A stretch of DNA of 36,241 nt from Nitrospirota bacterium (GCA_021847795.1 JAJZPZ010000015.1:1-36241); one strand, 5' to 3'; shown: positions 1 to 7,204, counted from the first letter of the stretch. Translations and numbers: made by a program. Notes: a model not told the origin generated them from the letters alone.

Positions 1-17
1 CGGCCCGCCTTTTTTTG
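1..17 (+). terminator. 3' half of a possible rho-independent terminator, cut by the window edge
   Basis: A GC-rich stretch (CGGCCCGCC) runs directly into seven T residues, as in the distal arm and U-tract of an intrinsic terminator for a plus-strand gene to the left. The proximal arm lies outside the window, so the hairpin cannot be confirmed. Confidence 0.35.
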
Positions 18-33
18 TTTTCTGTGCCTGTGA

Positions 34-951
34 TTACTTTACCGAGGTAAGCCAGGCTGCGTATTTCTTGTTCTTGCCCTTTACGACATCAAAGAAGACC
101 GACTGCAATTTCCTGGTTATCTTTCCGGCCTTGCCGTCCCCGATGGTCCTGCCGTCAAGCTCGCGAATGGGGGTGATTTCCGCGGCTGTTCCGGTAAAGA
201 ACGCTTCGTCGGATATATACACCTCGTCCCTGGTGAAACGCTCCTCTGCAACAGGTATCCCTGCATTCCGTGCAATGGTGATGATGCTGTCCCTCGTTAT
301 TCCTTCCAGGATGGAGGTCAGGGGCGTTGTCTTCAGCATGCCGTTCCTTACAACGAATATGTTTTCGCCGCTTCCTTCAGAGATGTAGCCCTCGGTGTCG
401 AGCAGCACTGCCTCATCGTATCCGGCGGATATGGCCTCCTTTTTCGCTATCTGGGAGTTGACATAATAGCCGCAGATCTTGCCGCGGGACATATTTGAAT
501 TCACGTGGTTGCGGATGTATGAGGAAACCTTGACCCTGATGCCTTTCTCAAGCCCGTCCTCACCCAGATACGCTCCCCAGGGCCACGCTGCAATTGCCAC
601 TCTGATGGGGTTGCCCTTGGGATAGAGGCCCATGGCCCCGTAGCCGATGTACACCAGCGGGCGGATATAGCACTCCTTGAGCTTGTTTTTTTTCACCGTA
701 TCGACGATCGCTTTCCTTATGTCCGCCTCTGTAAAGGGAATGGTCAAAAGGAATATCTTTGCCGACTGGAAGAGCCGTGCAACATGCTCGTCAAGCCTGA
801 AGATCGCAGGGCCTTTCGGTGTCTCGTAACAGCGGATTCCCTCAAAGGCCCCGAGCCCGTAATGCAGGGTGTGGGTCATGACATGCACGTTCGCCTCGTC
901 CCAGTTGACGAACTTTCCATCCATCCATATTTTATCTGTTTTCGGAATCAT
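34..951 (-). CDS. ilvE: Branched-chain amino acid aminotransferase
   Basis: Cytoplasmic PLP-dependent class IV aminotransferase that interconverts Leu, Ile and Val with their 2-oxo acids using glutamate. The 305-residue length is normal for IlvE. Visible hallmarks are the N-terminal [18 protein letters not shown] segment, [14 protein letters not shown] (about 27-40), Lys158 in SRGKICGYY aligning with the catalytic PLP lysine, and [13 protein letters not shown], which binds the cofactor phosphate. The start [12 protein letters not shown] fits the form I know from related phyla. No Shine-Dalgarno sequence precedes it, and a strong promoter ends only nine bases before the ATG, so translation may be leaderless (an internal ATG at residue 10 is the alternative). 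It is a housekeeping gene unrelated to the polysaccharide locus; the PEP-CTERM gene upstream is separated from it by a terminator. Confidence 0.95.
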   Translation of the reverse strand: MIPKTDKIWMDGKFVNWDEANVHVMTHTLHYGLGAFEGIRCYETPKGPAIFRLDEHVARLFQSAKIFLLTIPFTEADIRKAIVDTVKKNKLKECYIRPLVYIGYGAMGLYPKGNPIRVAIAAWPWGAYLGEDGLEKGIRVKVSSYIRNHVNSNMSRGKICGYYVNSQIAKKEAISAGYDEAVLLDTEGYISEGSGENIFVVRNGMLKTTPLTSILEGITRDSIITIARNAGIPVAEERFTRDEVYISDEAFFTGTAAEITPIRELDGRTIGDGKAGKITRKLQSVFFDVVKGKNKKYAAWLTSVK

Positions 952-960
952 AATCTATTA

Positions 961-990
961 TTTATACCAGTAGCAGGCAAAGCATGTCAA
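961..990 (-). promoter_or_regulatory. Sigma70-type promoter of ilvE
   Basis: On the minus strand a perfect TTGACA (985-990) is followed after 18 bases by TATAAA (961-966). The last base of the -10 box is nine bases from the ilvE ATG at 951, which puts the expected transcription start within a few bases of the start codon. The match is strong; the leaderless conclusion is inference. Confidence 0.65.
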
Positions 991-1094
991 TGAGAAATTA
1001 TCCGGCATCACGGCGGGAGCAGGGGCTTGAGAAGAGGAGGCCGCTGCGTACAAGCGCAATCGGTCGCGCGGTCTTTTGCAAATGACCGTGCAGA

Positions 1095-1129
1095 CAAAAA
1101 AGCTGAGCGCCCCTGTTGAGCCGCCCAGC
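1095..1129 (-). terminator. Intrinsic terminator of the PEP-CTERM gene
   Basis: Reading the minus strand, GCTGGGCG pairs with CGCTCAGC (one G-U pair) around a 12-base loop, followed at once by six T residues. It lies about 20 bases after the stop codon of the PEP-CTERM gene and before the ilvE promoter, so it separates the two transcripts. Confidence 0.7.
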
Positions 1130-1150
1130 CATGCAGGTTTTACGGGACAG

Positions 1151-2017
1151 CTATTTTTTGCGCAGGCCCCCGGCGTAAATTCCGATCCCGATAAGCCCTG
1201 AGCCAAGGAGCAGTATGGTCCCCGGTTCGGGTATGGCAGGAGCCGTTGCGCCGAATACCTGCCCGGCGCTTATCCCGTTCCACCCATTGCTGCCTGCCAG
1301 GAGCGGGTTTCTTTTGTCCACGGTAGAGGTCATTTTCAGGTCGGAGCCTGCAAGCCCTGCCCCGGAGTTGATTGCAGAGCCGATGCCGGCTGAAGGATCC
1401 ACATCGAGGTATCCGGTGGTTTGAAGCGTGGTGCTGCTGACGTTGACTACACGGTACACGTCGGTCCCGTTTGCCCCGGTCAGGCCGGAGTCATCCGCAA
1501 GGAGCGCTGCGGGGTTGAACGATGCGGAAAGCCATGGAGTACCGGACGGAATGAGGCCGCCGAAAGTGCCAAGGGTGCCTGCGCCGGGCCTGTTCGGGCC
1601 TGTTTCGAACCCGCGCCCGGGAGTCCCGATGAAGTTGTCCGCGCTGTTTGTGAACAGCCTGACATAGGCCGGGCCCGTACCGCTGAGCGCATCGCCGGCA
1701 AAATAGGAAATGCTGCGCCCGTCAACAGGTGTTGTGTGGTTCAGCTTTAATCCGCCGATGACGCCGCTTATGAATTCGCCGTTATCACCGCTCCGCCATT
1801 GAATGTTGCCGTTGCCGTCCGATATCGTATCTACTCTCATAATGGACCAGAAGTTGTTGCTTGCCGGTCCTGAGCCCCCGCTGCCGGTGTCGAGCATGGA
1901 CCAATCGGTTGTCTCCAGCCTGAAATCACCGGCCCCTATGCTTACAGCGCCGGACGGACCGGCAATAAAAAGGCTCGCCAGCAACACTGCTGTGAACACA
2001 AAAAATAATCTCCTCAT
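1151..2017 (-). CDS. PEP-CTERM sorting-domain secreted protein
   Basis: A 288-residue exported protein. It has an N-terminal signal peptide (MRRLFFVFTAVLLASLFIAG, then cleavage near residue 23), a low-complexity Gly/Ser/Asn/Thr-rich body without cysteine or a recognisable catalytic motif, and a C-terminal sorting tail at about 261-288: the IPEPGT motif, a hydrophobic segment, and a basic end (GGLRKK). This is the tripartite PEP-CTERM signal (TIGR02595 type) that exosortases of the XrtA/EpsH kind recognise and cleave, which suggests surface or matrix attachment. The ATG at 2017 was chosen over one 16 codons upstream because AAAGGAGGTGGAGGAA lies directly before it and the signal peptide then begins correctly. 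A sigma54-like sequence lies about 100 bases upstream. Its biological role is unknown; it is probably an exosortase substrate of the polysaccharide system encoded to the right. Confidence 0.85.
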   Translation of the reverse strand: MRRLFFVFTAVLLASLFIAGPSGAVSIGAGDFRLETTDWSMLDTGSGGSGPASNNFWSIMRVDTISDGNGNIQWRSGDNGEFISGVIGGLKLNHTTPVDGRSISYFAGDALSGTGPAYVRLFTNSADNFIGTPGRGFETGPNRPGAGTLGTFGGLIPSGTPWLSASFNPAALLADDSGLTGANGTDVYRVVNVSSTTLQTTGYLDVDPSAGIGSAINSGAGLAGSDLKMTSTVDKRNPLLAGSNGWNGISAGQVFGATAPAIPEPGTILLLGSGLIGIGIYAGGLRKK

Positions 2018-2113
2018 TTCCTCCACCTCCTTTCTCTTCGGGTTTGAACTGCTCAGGTCAATCATCCGGATCGTCTCTTATGTATCTGCCGGCCGGGGCT
2101 TTCCTGCATTCAT

Positions 2114-2129
2114 TGCAAGGGCGCTCCCG
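2114..2129 (-). promoter_or_regulatory. Candidate sigma54 (-24/-12) promoter of the PEP-CTERM gene
   Basis: The minus strand reads CGGGAGCGCCCTTGCA: GG, ten bases, GC, with a full TTGCA in the -12 element. The start site would fall near 2103, giving a leader of about 85 bases before the ATG at 2017. The -24 element is weak outside the GG and A, so this is only a candidate. An NtrC-type activator encoded at 5614-6966 makes sigma54 control reasonable. Confidence 0.35.
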
Positions 2130-2351
2130 GGTATCGGCATTGCTTTCTCAGGTCTTTCGGCTACTGAGGAAATAGCAAGCAGTATGCCGGCTGTTTATGG
2201 CGCTGAAATAAAAAAGATCTTCGGGGAACATCGGATTGACCGGGCCTGTTTTTGTAAAGCGCATCGACGAAAGGATTGTAGGATATTTTACAGGGAAAAA
2301 CATACCTCGCCGGCCTGAACCGGGCAGGGGTGAGAACCTTTTCCTTTAACA

Positions 2352-2367
2352 GGGAACCGGGGTTGCA
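2352..2367 (+). promoter_or_regulatory. Candidate sigma54 (-24/-12) promoter before the PRC-barrel gene
   Basis: GGGAACCGGGGTTGCA has GG-N10-GC spacing, a perfect TTGCA and the A-C of the -24 element. It would start transcription near 2378, leaving a leader of about 195 bases before the ATG at 2573, which is long for such a promoter. Candidate only. Confidence 0.3.
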
Positions 2368-2572
2368 ATCGGGAGGTTTGCCTGCTAATCTTAAATAAAA
2401 GAGCTGCCGGCGGATTTGTTCAGCATATGGCTCCTAATCAACCGGGTAAATTAAGCGGCATTCAGCCTGTTCTCGTTACGCAATAATGAATCCAGTGGGC
2501 CGGACCGGAAATTATCCTGTATCAGCAGCACGGTTGCCGGGCATGGGTGGGCCTGGAAAAAGGAGGATCCTG

Positions 2573-3034
2573 ATGAGAAGAAACATTCTGATAGTACTGT
2601 TTGCAGTATGTCTGATTTTCGCTGCAACGGCTTTTGCTGCCGACTACGGCGGGACATCCGACCAGTCGATGGGGACTACCAGAGGGGCGCAGGCGCGGGC
2701 TGAGAACATAATCAAGGCAGACGACCTGACGGGGAAGACTGTCCAGGACAGAAGCGACAAAGAGATCGGGAAGATAGACAGTGTTGCCCTCGATACCACG
2801 ACCGGCACTGCCTACGCCCTGGTTTCAGTGGACAACAAGCTGCATCCCGTTCCCATAAACGCCCTTAAGAAAATGCAGGACAAATACACACTGAACATGG
2901 ACAAGAACAAGCTCACGCAATCGCCGAGCGTCAACAAGGACAATATGAGCCAGGATATGGCCAGCAGGAATTTCGACACGAAGGTATACCGCTTCTTCGG
3001 CATGGCCCCGCCCTGGGGGGCTTCGAGAAGATAG
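2573..3034 (+). CDS. Secreted PRC-barrel domain protein
   Basis: A 153-residue protein with a clear signal peptide (MRRNILIVLFAVCLIFAATAFA, cleavage before ADYGG) and one PRC-barrel-like domain at about 49-105. The domain follows the usual pattern: IIKADDLTGKTVQDRS, then EIGKIDSVALDTTTG, an ALVSVDNKLHPVPINAL strand pair and a short tail. PRC-barrels are small beta folds known from photosynthetic reaction-centre subunit H and from RimM; exported copies are common in environmental Proteobacteria and related phyla, usually with unknown function. The ATG at 2573 is chosen because AAAAAGGAGGATCCTG precedes it and it starts the signal peptide; the frame is open further upstream. It stands alone and ends 218 bases from the convergent phosphoribosyltransferase gene. 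A link to the polysaccharide system is unproven. Confidence 0.8.
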   Translation: MRRNILIVLFAVCLIFAATAFAADYGGTSDQSMGTTRGAQARAENIIKADDLTGKTVQDRSDKEIGKIDSVALDTTTGTAYALVSVDNKLHPVPINALKKMQDKYTLNMDKNKLTQSPSVNKDNMSQDMASRNFDTKVYRFFGMAPPWGASRR

Positions 3035-3252
3035 GCCGCAGGGAAACAAGGGAAGCCGTTCCGGAACAAGCCTGGAGCGGCAGATTACAAACAAAGGGTT
3101 TTGGAATTTCGCCTTTCAACAACGCTACCAGCGCCCACCCGACGGTAACTGAGCAAGAGAGTCTGCAGGGATGTTCATTGTTTGCTGCAATCGACCTCCT
3201 GCCGCCTCTCTCCGGCAGTGGAATGCAGAAACAAAAATTGAAGGATAGCCTT

Positions 3253-3909
3253 TCAGCTTTGCGCCCTGCAGCCGACCGGCGATTGCCTCAGGATATCCAG
3301 CACCTCTTCATCGGTAACCTGGGGGAATTCATCATAGTAACTCCCGACAGACAGGAAATAAAGGGGGGTGTCGATGCAGATGAACTCGTCGGAGAGCCCT
3401 TTGAACTCATCCACGTTCTCGGACGGGGAAACGGGAACCGCAACAACGAGCTTTTCAATCCCTTCGCCTCTCAACGCTGCGACTGCTGCCTTCATCGTGG
3501 CGCCGGTAGCAATGCCGTCATCGGCAAGGATGACTGTCTTGCCTGAAAGTCCGGTGATGGCCCTCCCGTTGCGGTAGCGCCCGATCCTGCGGGTTATTTC
3601 CTCCTTCTGTCGGGAGATTTCGGATGCAATGTACTCATCCCTGATTTCAGACAGCGCTATCAAATCCCGATTCAATATCATCGTCCCTGTCTCGGCGATC
3701 GCGCCTATTGCCAGCTCAGGCTGACCGGGGAATCCTAATTTAAGTACAATGAGAACATCAAAAGGCGCATGAAGGCAGCCGGCGATCTCAAAACCGGTTA
3801 CTGCCCCGCCTCTCGGAAGAGACAGCACCAGCACATTATCCTGGTCCTTGTACTGTTTCAGCCTTTGGGCAAGCTGGATTCCTGCATCCCTTCTGTCACG
3901 GAACATCAT
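3253..3909 (-). CDS. Phosphoribosyltransferase-family protein (type I PRTase fold)
   Basis: A 218-residue soluble protein with the PRPP-binding signature VILADDGIATGATMKAAV at about 135-152 (the acidic pair plus the GATM loop) and an early LSLPRGGAVTGFEIA loop where PRTases bind pyrophosphate. Orphan proteins of this family, starting with 'F.DRRDAG..LA..L', are frequent in bacteria and their substrate is mostly unknown; they are not the purine or pyrimidine salvage enzymes themselves. The start can be either of two adjacent ATG codons (3909 or 3906), both just after a GGGGGGTGA ribosome-binding site. It is a monocistronic minus-strand gene between the PRC-barrel gene and the regulators, with no functional tie to them visible. 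Confidence 0.85.
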   Translation of the reverse strand: MMFRDRRDAGIQLAQRLKQYKDQDNVLVLSLPRGGAVTGFEIAGCLHAPFDVLIVLKLGFPGQPELAIGAIAETGTMILNRDLIALSEIRDEYIASEISRQKEEITRRIGRYRNGRAITGLSGKTVILADDGIATGATMKAAVAALRGEGIEKLVVAVPVSPSENVDEFKGLSDEFICIDTPLYFLSVGSYYDEFPQVTDEEVLDILRQSPVGCRAQS

Positions 3910-4346
3910 GAATCACCCCCCGTGGTTTGCTCCTCACGTGAAATGCGTCTGAGCCGCTGCCGGGCGCGCATGCGGATGGCTTATTTTATTCAGAGTATCA
4001 CATATGCTACATACAAACAACGCGCCCTGATAAGTCCGGGGGACCTGTATCACAATTGCCGCACCCTATCGCCGGCGGATCGCCGTTCCTCACTGCAAAG
4101 AGTGTCTCCGGAAGTTTTTCGCGTCGTGATTCCCGCGGCAAAGGCGCCGCTTGATTGCGCGACGGTTTTTTTACGGCAGTAAACGTATCGAAGCCTTCCT
4201 GAAGGTGTTTTGCGATCACCTCCGGAATGACCTCCGTCGGGGCTGCTGCCCGCTGCCCCGGGATTTACGGAAATGTTCAGACAGTGCAGAGTAATTCCCG
4301 GCTTCAATTATTGCAAAAAATATTCCAGTCCGTAAAATATAATTCC

Positions 4347-4374
4347 TTGACAATTCTTTAAAATCGATTAAAGT
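4347..4374 (+). promoter_or_regulatory. Candidate sigma70 promoter of the kinase/regulator pair
   Basis: A perfect TTGACA (4347-4352) is followed after 16 bases by TAAAGT (4369-4374), a 4/6 match to the -10 consensus. It lies about 180 bases upstream of the histidine kinase. The -10 box is weak, so the call is tentative; the inverted repeat at 4356-4373 would sit across it. Confidence 0.35.
4356..4373 (+). promoter_or_regulatory. Inverted repeat (possible operator) containing the TTTAAAATCGATT box
   Basis: CTTTAA-N6-TTAAAG is a perfect 6-bp inverted repeat. The 13 bases 4357-4369 recur exactly at 7010-7022, on the far side of the two regulator genes. The position overlapping a promoter candidate suggests a repressing or autoregulatory site; the NtrC-like protein encoded downstream is the obvious candidate ligand, by inference only. 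Confidence 0.4.
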
Positions 4375-4553
4375 TGATATATGGAGTTCGTCCGTCTCAG
4401 AATCGCCTGAAACACAATTGTGAAAGCCCCTATCCCGATATGGGGGCGCCCGACAGGCAGCATGGTTCTGATGGAAAAGCTATCCCTGACATCGAGAATA
4501 TAAGGAAATACGCGCGGTATTAACATAAAATTGAAAAAATCTATTTATAATAA

Positions 4554-5630
4554 ATGTCATTTTCAGTCTCTTTAAAAAACAATTTCACCAACGGCAGCAT
4601 TGCAAAACAGTCATACAGCTTCTGTACTGACGGCAGGTCCCGTATTAATTCATGGGACAACAAGATCGCCGAGCTTACGGGGAGGCCTGCGTATACTGTA
4701 CTGGGGAAAAAGTATTTTGACGTGCTCCCGAGGATATTTACCGACGGCAAAGATGCGATAGCAACAGCGCTTAAAGAGGAAAAGAGGCTGAGTTTCAGAG
4801 GGTATAGCTTCAACTGCCTGCATGGACATATCAATGCGGACATAAAGATCAGCCCTGCAAAGGATGCAGACGGCAAAGTCAGGAAAGTCAAAGTAACCAT
4901 ATCCCCCAATTCGACCTGCCTCATGGCGATAAAGCTCCGGAACCTGCAGCGCCTTGTCGATATCGGCAAGGCCGCTTCAACGCTCGCCCATGGCGTCAGG
5001 AACCCGCTCAATGCCATCAAGGGAGCTGTTGTGCACCTGCGTGAAAAGTACGCCGGAGAAAGGACCCTGATAGAGTTCACGAAAATCATGGAAGACGAGG
5101 TCCTGCGCCTCGATAATTTTATTTCAAGGTTCCTCAGCGCATCTACAGCCGGAGCTGAACCCTTTGAGCTGGACATCAACTCCCACCTGAAGCGAATGGA
5201 AGTATTCACGTCCATGCAGACCAATGCCTGCAACATCAGTACCGTCTACGAATACGGCGATGCCCCGAACGTGATCATCGACGCCTTCCAGTTTGAACAG
5301 GCGGTCCTGAATGTCATCAACAACGCAATAGACGCCATGAAATCAGGTGGGATGCTTGCAGTGAGGACCAGACCGGAAAAACGCTTTGGTATCGATTTTG
5401 CAGTAATAGAAATATCGGATAACGGACCCGGAATGGTTGAAAGCCGGATCAATAACATGCCGGTCCCTTTCGGAGACAAAGGCAAGGGGTTCGGACTGTT
5501 CATTACCCGTGAAATACTCCGGTACTTCAACGGGCACCTGGAGATTGTCAGCAAGAAAGGGGAAGGGACCGTTGTGAAATTATATCTTCCCGCGCACAAG
5601 GAAAGGAGACAGGATGCAGGAGAGCGGTAA
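4554..5630 (+). CDS. Soluble NtrB-like PAS sensor histidine kinase
   Basis: A 358-residue kinase that should autophosphorylate and pass phosphate to the adjacent response regulator. Order: a PAS-like sensor (about 15-120), a HisKA dimerisation domain with the H-box TLAHGVRNPLNAIKG (His146), and a HATPase_c domain with N-box NVINNAIDAM (253-262), DNGPGM (289-294) and GKGFGL (310-315). There is no signal peptide or membrane segment, so it senses something cytoplasmic. That differs from PrsK, the usual PEP-CTERM-locus kinase, which is larger and membrane-bound. The ATG at 4554 has no Shine-Dalgarno sequence and an in-frame TAA sits immediately upstream, so no longer start is possible. Its 3' end overlaps the regulator gene by 17 bases, which implies translational coupling. 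Confidence 0.9.
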   Translation: MSFSVSLKNNFTNGSIAKQSYSFCTDGRSRINSWDNKIAELTGRPAYTVLGKKYFDVLPRIFTDGKDAIATALKEEKRLSFRGYSFNCLHGHINADIKISPAKDADGKVRKVKVTISPNSTCLMAIKLRNLQRLVDIGKAASTLAHGVRNPLNAIKGAVVHLREKYAGERTLIEFTKIMEDEVLRLDNFISRFLSASTAGAEPFELDINSHLKRMEVFTSMQTNACNISTVYEYGDAPNVIIDAFQFEQAVLNVINNAIDAMKSGGMLAVRTRPEKRFGIDFAVIEISDNGPGMVESRINNMPVPFGDKGKGFGLFITREILRYFNGHLEIVSKKGEGTVVKLYLPAHKERRQDAGER

Positions 5631-6966
5631 CGGAAGAGTTCTGGTTGTCGACGATGATGCGAATGCGATCAGGGTCCTTTCCGCAATACTCTCGGAAGCA
5701 GGGTACCATGTTCTTGAATCAAGGGACGTTGACGGGGCCATCCAGGTGATCAACCGGGATGATGTGGATGCCGTGATTACGGACCTGAAAATGCCGGGCA
5801 AAGACGGGATGCAGTTCTTCAGGCACATTGCCGGGAACCATCCTGACGTCCCCGTTATTTTTCTTACGGCATTCGGAACGGTTGAGTCGGCTGTCAACAC
5901 TATTACCCACGGGGCCTTTTACTATTTCATCAAACCTCCCGATTACCTGAAACTCAAAAGCATTCTTTCGCGGGCGGTGGAGCAGAGGCGCCTGAAGAGG
6001 GAGCTTGAGAACCTGAAGAAGAAGCTTTCAGCTGAAAACAATCCGCACCGCATCGTCAGCAACAACCAGTCCATGCTGAAGATACTGGAAACCGTCGAGG
6101 CGATCAAGGATTCGGCAAGCAGCGTGCTCATATGCGGGGAGACAGGCACCGGCAAGGAGCTGATAGCGCGATCCCTGCACTTCAGCAGCACGAGAAGGGA
6201 GAGCCCCTTTGTCGCGGTAAACTGCGCCGCCATGCCGAAAGAGCTGATAGAGTCGGAGCTTTTCGGTTATGAGAAAGGGGCGTTCACCGGCGCGGTCGCA
6301 AAGAGGATAGGAAAGTTCGAGGAAGCTGCGGGCGGGTCGGTGTTCCTCGACGAGATCGGCGAGCTTGAACTTTCCCTCCAGGCAAAACTCCTCAGGGCGC
6401 TCCAGGAAAAGGAGATAGAGCGCCTGGGAAGCAATAAAAAAATGAAGGTGGATTTCAGGCTCATCTCCTCGACCAACCGGAACCTCAGGAAAGAAGTGCA
6501 GTCCGGGAATTTCAGGGAGGACCTTTTCTACAGGATCAACGTGGTCCAGGTCAACGTGCCCCCGCTCAGGGAAAGAATGGACGACCTCCCGCTGCTGGTA
6601 TCGGAGTTCGTCAATGAGTTCTGCATCAGGGAGAAGAAGGTGCTGAGCCTTCCGGAAGAGACCATGAGGATATTCCAGAGCTACTCGTGGCCGGGCAATG
6701 TCAGGCAGCTTAAGAATATTATCGAGAGGGCAGTGGTCCTCGTCAAGGGGAGCAAGATCACCCCCCGTGAGCTTCCGGAGGAATTCCTGTCATACAAAAG
6801 GGGCCTGGAGTCAATAAGCTCGATCAAGACGCTCAGGCAGATGGAGATACATGCAGTGCGTGACACGCTCCACAAATGCAACGGCAACAAATCGAAAGCG
6901 GCACGGGTGCTCGGGATATCAAGGAAGGCATTTTACAAGAAACTGAAGGACTTCCAACTGATGTAG
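5614..6966 (+). CDS. NtrC-family sigma54-dependent response regulator
   Basis: A 450-residue transcription activator. It has a receiver domain (1-120) with an acidic pocket at about 13-15, phospho-acceptor Asp57 in VITDLKMPG and the conserved Lys of FIKPP; a sigma54-interaction AAA+ domain with Walker A GETGTGKE (175-182), the sigma54-contact loop GAFTGA (222-227) and Walker B VFLDEIGE (243-250); and a Fis-type helix-turn-helix (about 425-447, KSKAARVLGISRKAFYKKL). All key residues are present, so it should be fully active. The start is preceded by AAGGAAAGGAGACAGG. It is the natural partner of the preceding kinase and occupies the place of PrsR in canonical PEP-CTERM loci, although the receiver reads as general NtrC/AtoC type. 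Likely targets are the sigma54-like sites in this window. Confidence 0.93.
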   Translation: MQESGNGRVLVVDDDANAIRVLSAILSEAGYHVLESRDVDGAIQVINRDDVDAVITDLKMPGKDGMQFFRHIAGNHPDVPVIFLTAFGTVESAVNTITHGAFYYFIKPPDYLKLKSILSRAVEQRRLKRELENLKKKLSAENNPHRIVSNNQSMLKILETVEAIKDSASSVLICGETGTGKELIARSLHFSSTRRESPFVAVNCAAMPKELIESELFGYEKGAFTGAVAKRIGKFEEAAGGSVFLDEIGELELSLQAKLLRALQEKEIERLGSNKKMKVDFRLISSTNRNLRKEVQSGNFREDLFYRINVVQVNVPPLRERMDDLPLLVSEFVNEFCIREKKVLSLPEETMRIFQSYSWPGNVRQLKNIIERAVVLVKGSKITPRELPEEFLSYKRGLESISSIKTLRQMEIHAVRDTLHKCNGNKSKAARVLGISRKAFYKKLKDFQLM

Positions 6967-6995
6967 TGTATCCCGTGGAAACAGTGACAACCTTA

Positions 6996-7064
6996 GAAAA
7001 TCAAGTTTTTTTAAAATCGATTGAACGTGTATCCGGAAGACACATTTTAATGTTGTTGATTTTC
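6996..7064 (+). promoter_or_regulatory. Cluster of AAAATCRA half-sites, possible activator-binding region
   Basis: The spacer after the response regulator contains AAAATCAA (6997-7004), AAAATCGA within a TTTAAAATCGATT box (7010-7022) and the reverse-oriented TTGATTTT (7056-7063). The outer two extend to a 9-bp inverted repeat, GAAAATCAA/TTGATTTTC. The cluster lies about 110-180 bases upstream of the sigma54-like sequence at 7173-7188, the usual distance for NtrC-type enhancer sites. The function is inferred. Confidence 0.4.
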
Positions 7065-7172
7065 AGCAAGTTGAACTTTCCTGTTTCCATAAGGGACAGT
7101 TTCAGCAGATAAAAAAACCGCCATGCGGGACCTTACAGCGTCCTTGCCTGTGAAAATAATCAAATTCCGTCC

Positions 7173-7188
7173 GGGCATTAAACTTGCT
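7173..7188 (+). promoter_or_regulatory. Candidate sigma54 (-24/-12) promoter for the pseudo-receiver/prsT genes
   Basis: GGGCATTAAACTTGCT matches the sigma54 consensus at GG (7174-7175), C and A of the -24 element, has the ten-base spacing, and has TTGCT with GC at 7186-7187. This is the best such match I found in the window. Transcription would start near 7199, only about six bases before the ATG at 7205. Confidence 0.5.
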
Positions 7189-7204
7189 TCTCCGTACCGT
7201 AATT

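Larger units (their letters stand above)
2018..2572. other. Spacer between the divergent PEP-CTERM and PRC-barrel genes
   Basis: About 550 bases between two divergently transcribed exported-protein genes. No reading frame here looks like a gene. It holds the ribosome-binding sites of both genes and two divergent sigma54-like sequences, listed separately. I see no tRNA, repeat array or terminator. Confidence 0.6.
3910..4553. other. Long intergenic region upstream of the regulator genes
   Basis: About 640 bases between the divergent phosphoribosyltransferase and histidine kinase genes. The left half is GC-rich and the right half (from about 4300) is AT-rich, as expected for a promoter region. 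No open frame here has recognisable protein features. It contains a TTGACA promoter candidate with an overlapping inverted repeat (listed separately) and a small CCCCTAT/ATATGGGG hairpin near 4428-4446. No tRNA or known riboswitch could be recognised. Confidence 0.5.

Noticed and set aside
3199-3218. CTGCCG/CGGCAG hairpin between the convergent PRC-barrel and phosphoribosyltransferase genes
   Set aside because: Only six pairs and no T-run on either strand, so not a convincing terminator.
4400-4485. Possible c-di-GMP (GEMM-type) riboswitch upstream of the kinase: GAAAGCC and AGGCAGCATGGTTCTGATGG vaguely resemble core segments
   Set aside because: The required GGCAAACC/GACGCAAAGCC core and the GAAA-capped helix are missing, and pairing could not be made to fit by eye. 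A covariance-model search would decide.
4546-4551. Perfect TATAAT just before the kinase ATG
   Set aside because: It lies two bases before the start codon with no -35 element at a usable distance, so transcription would start inside the gene.
5614-6966. Naming the response regulator PrsR
   Set aside because: Position and domain order fit, but the receiver reads as general NtrC/AtoC type and the partner kinase is not PrsK-like, so only the family-level call is made.
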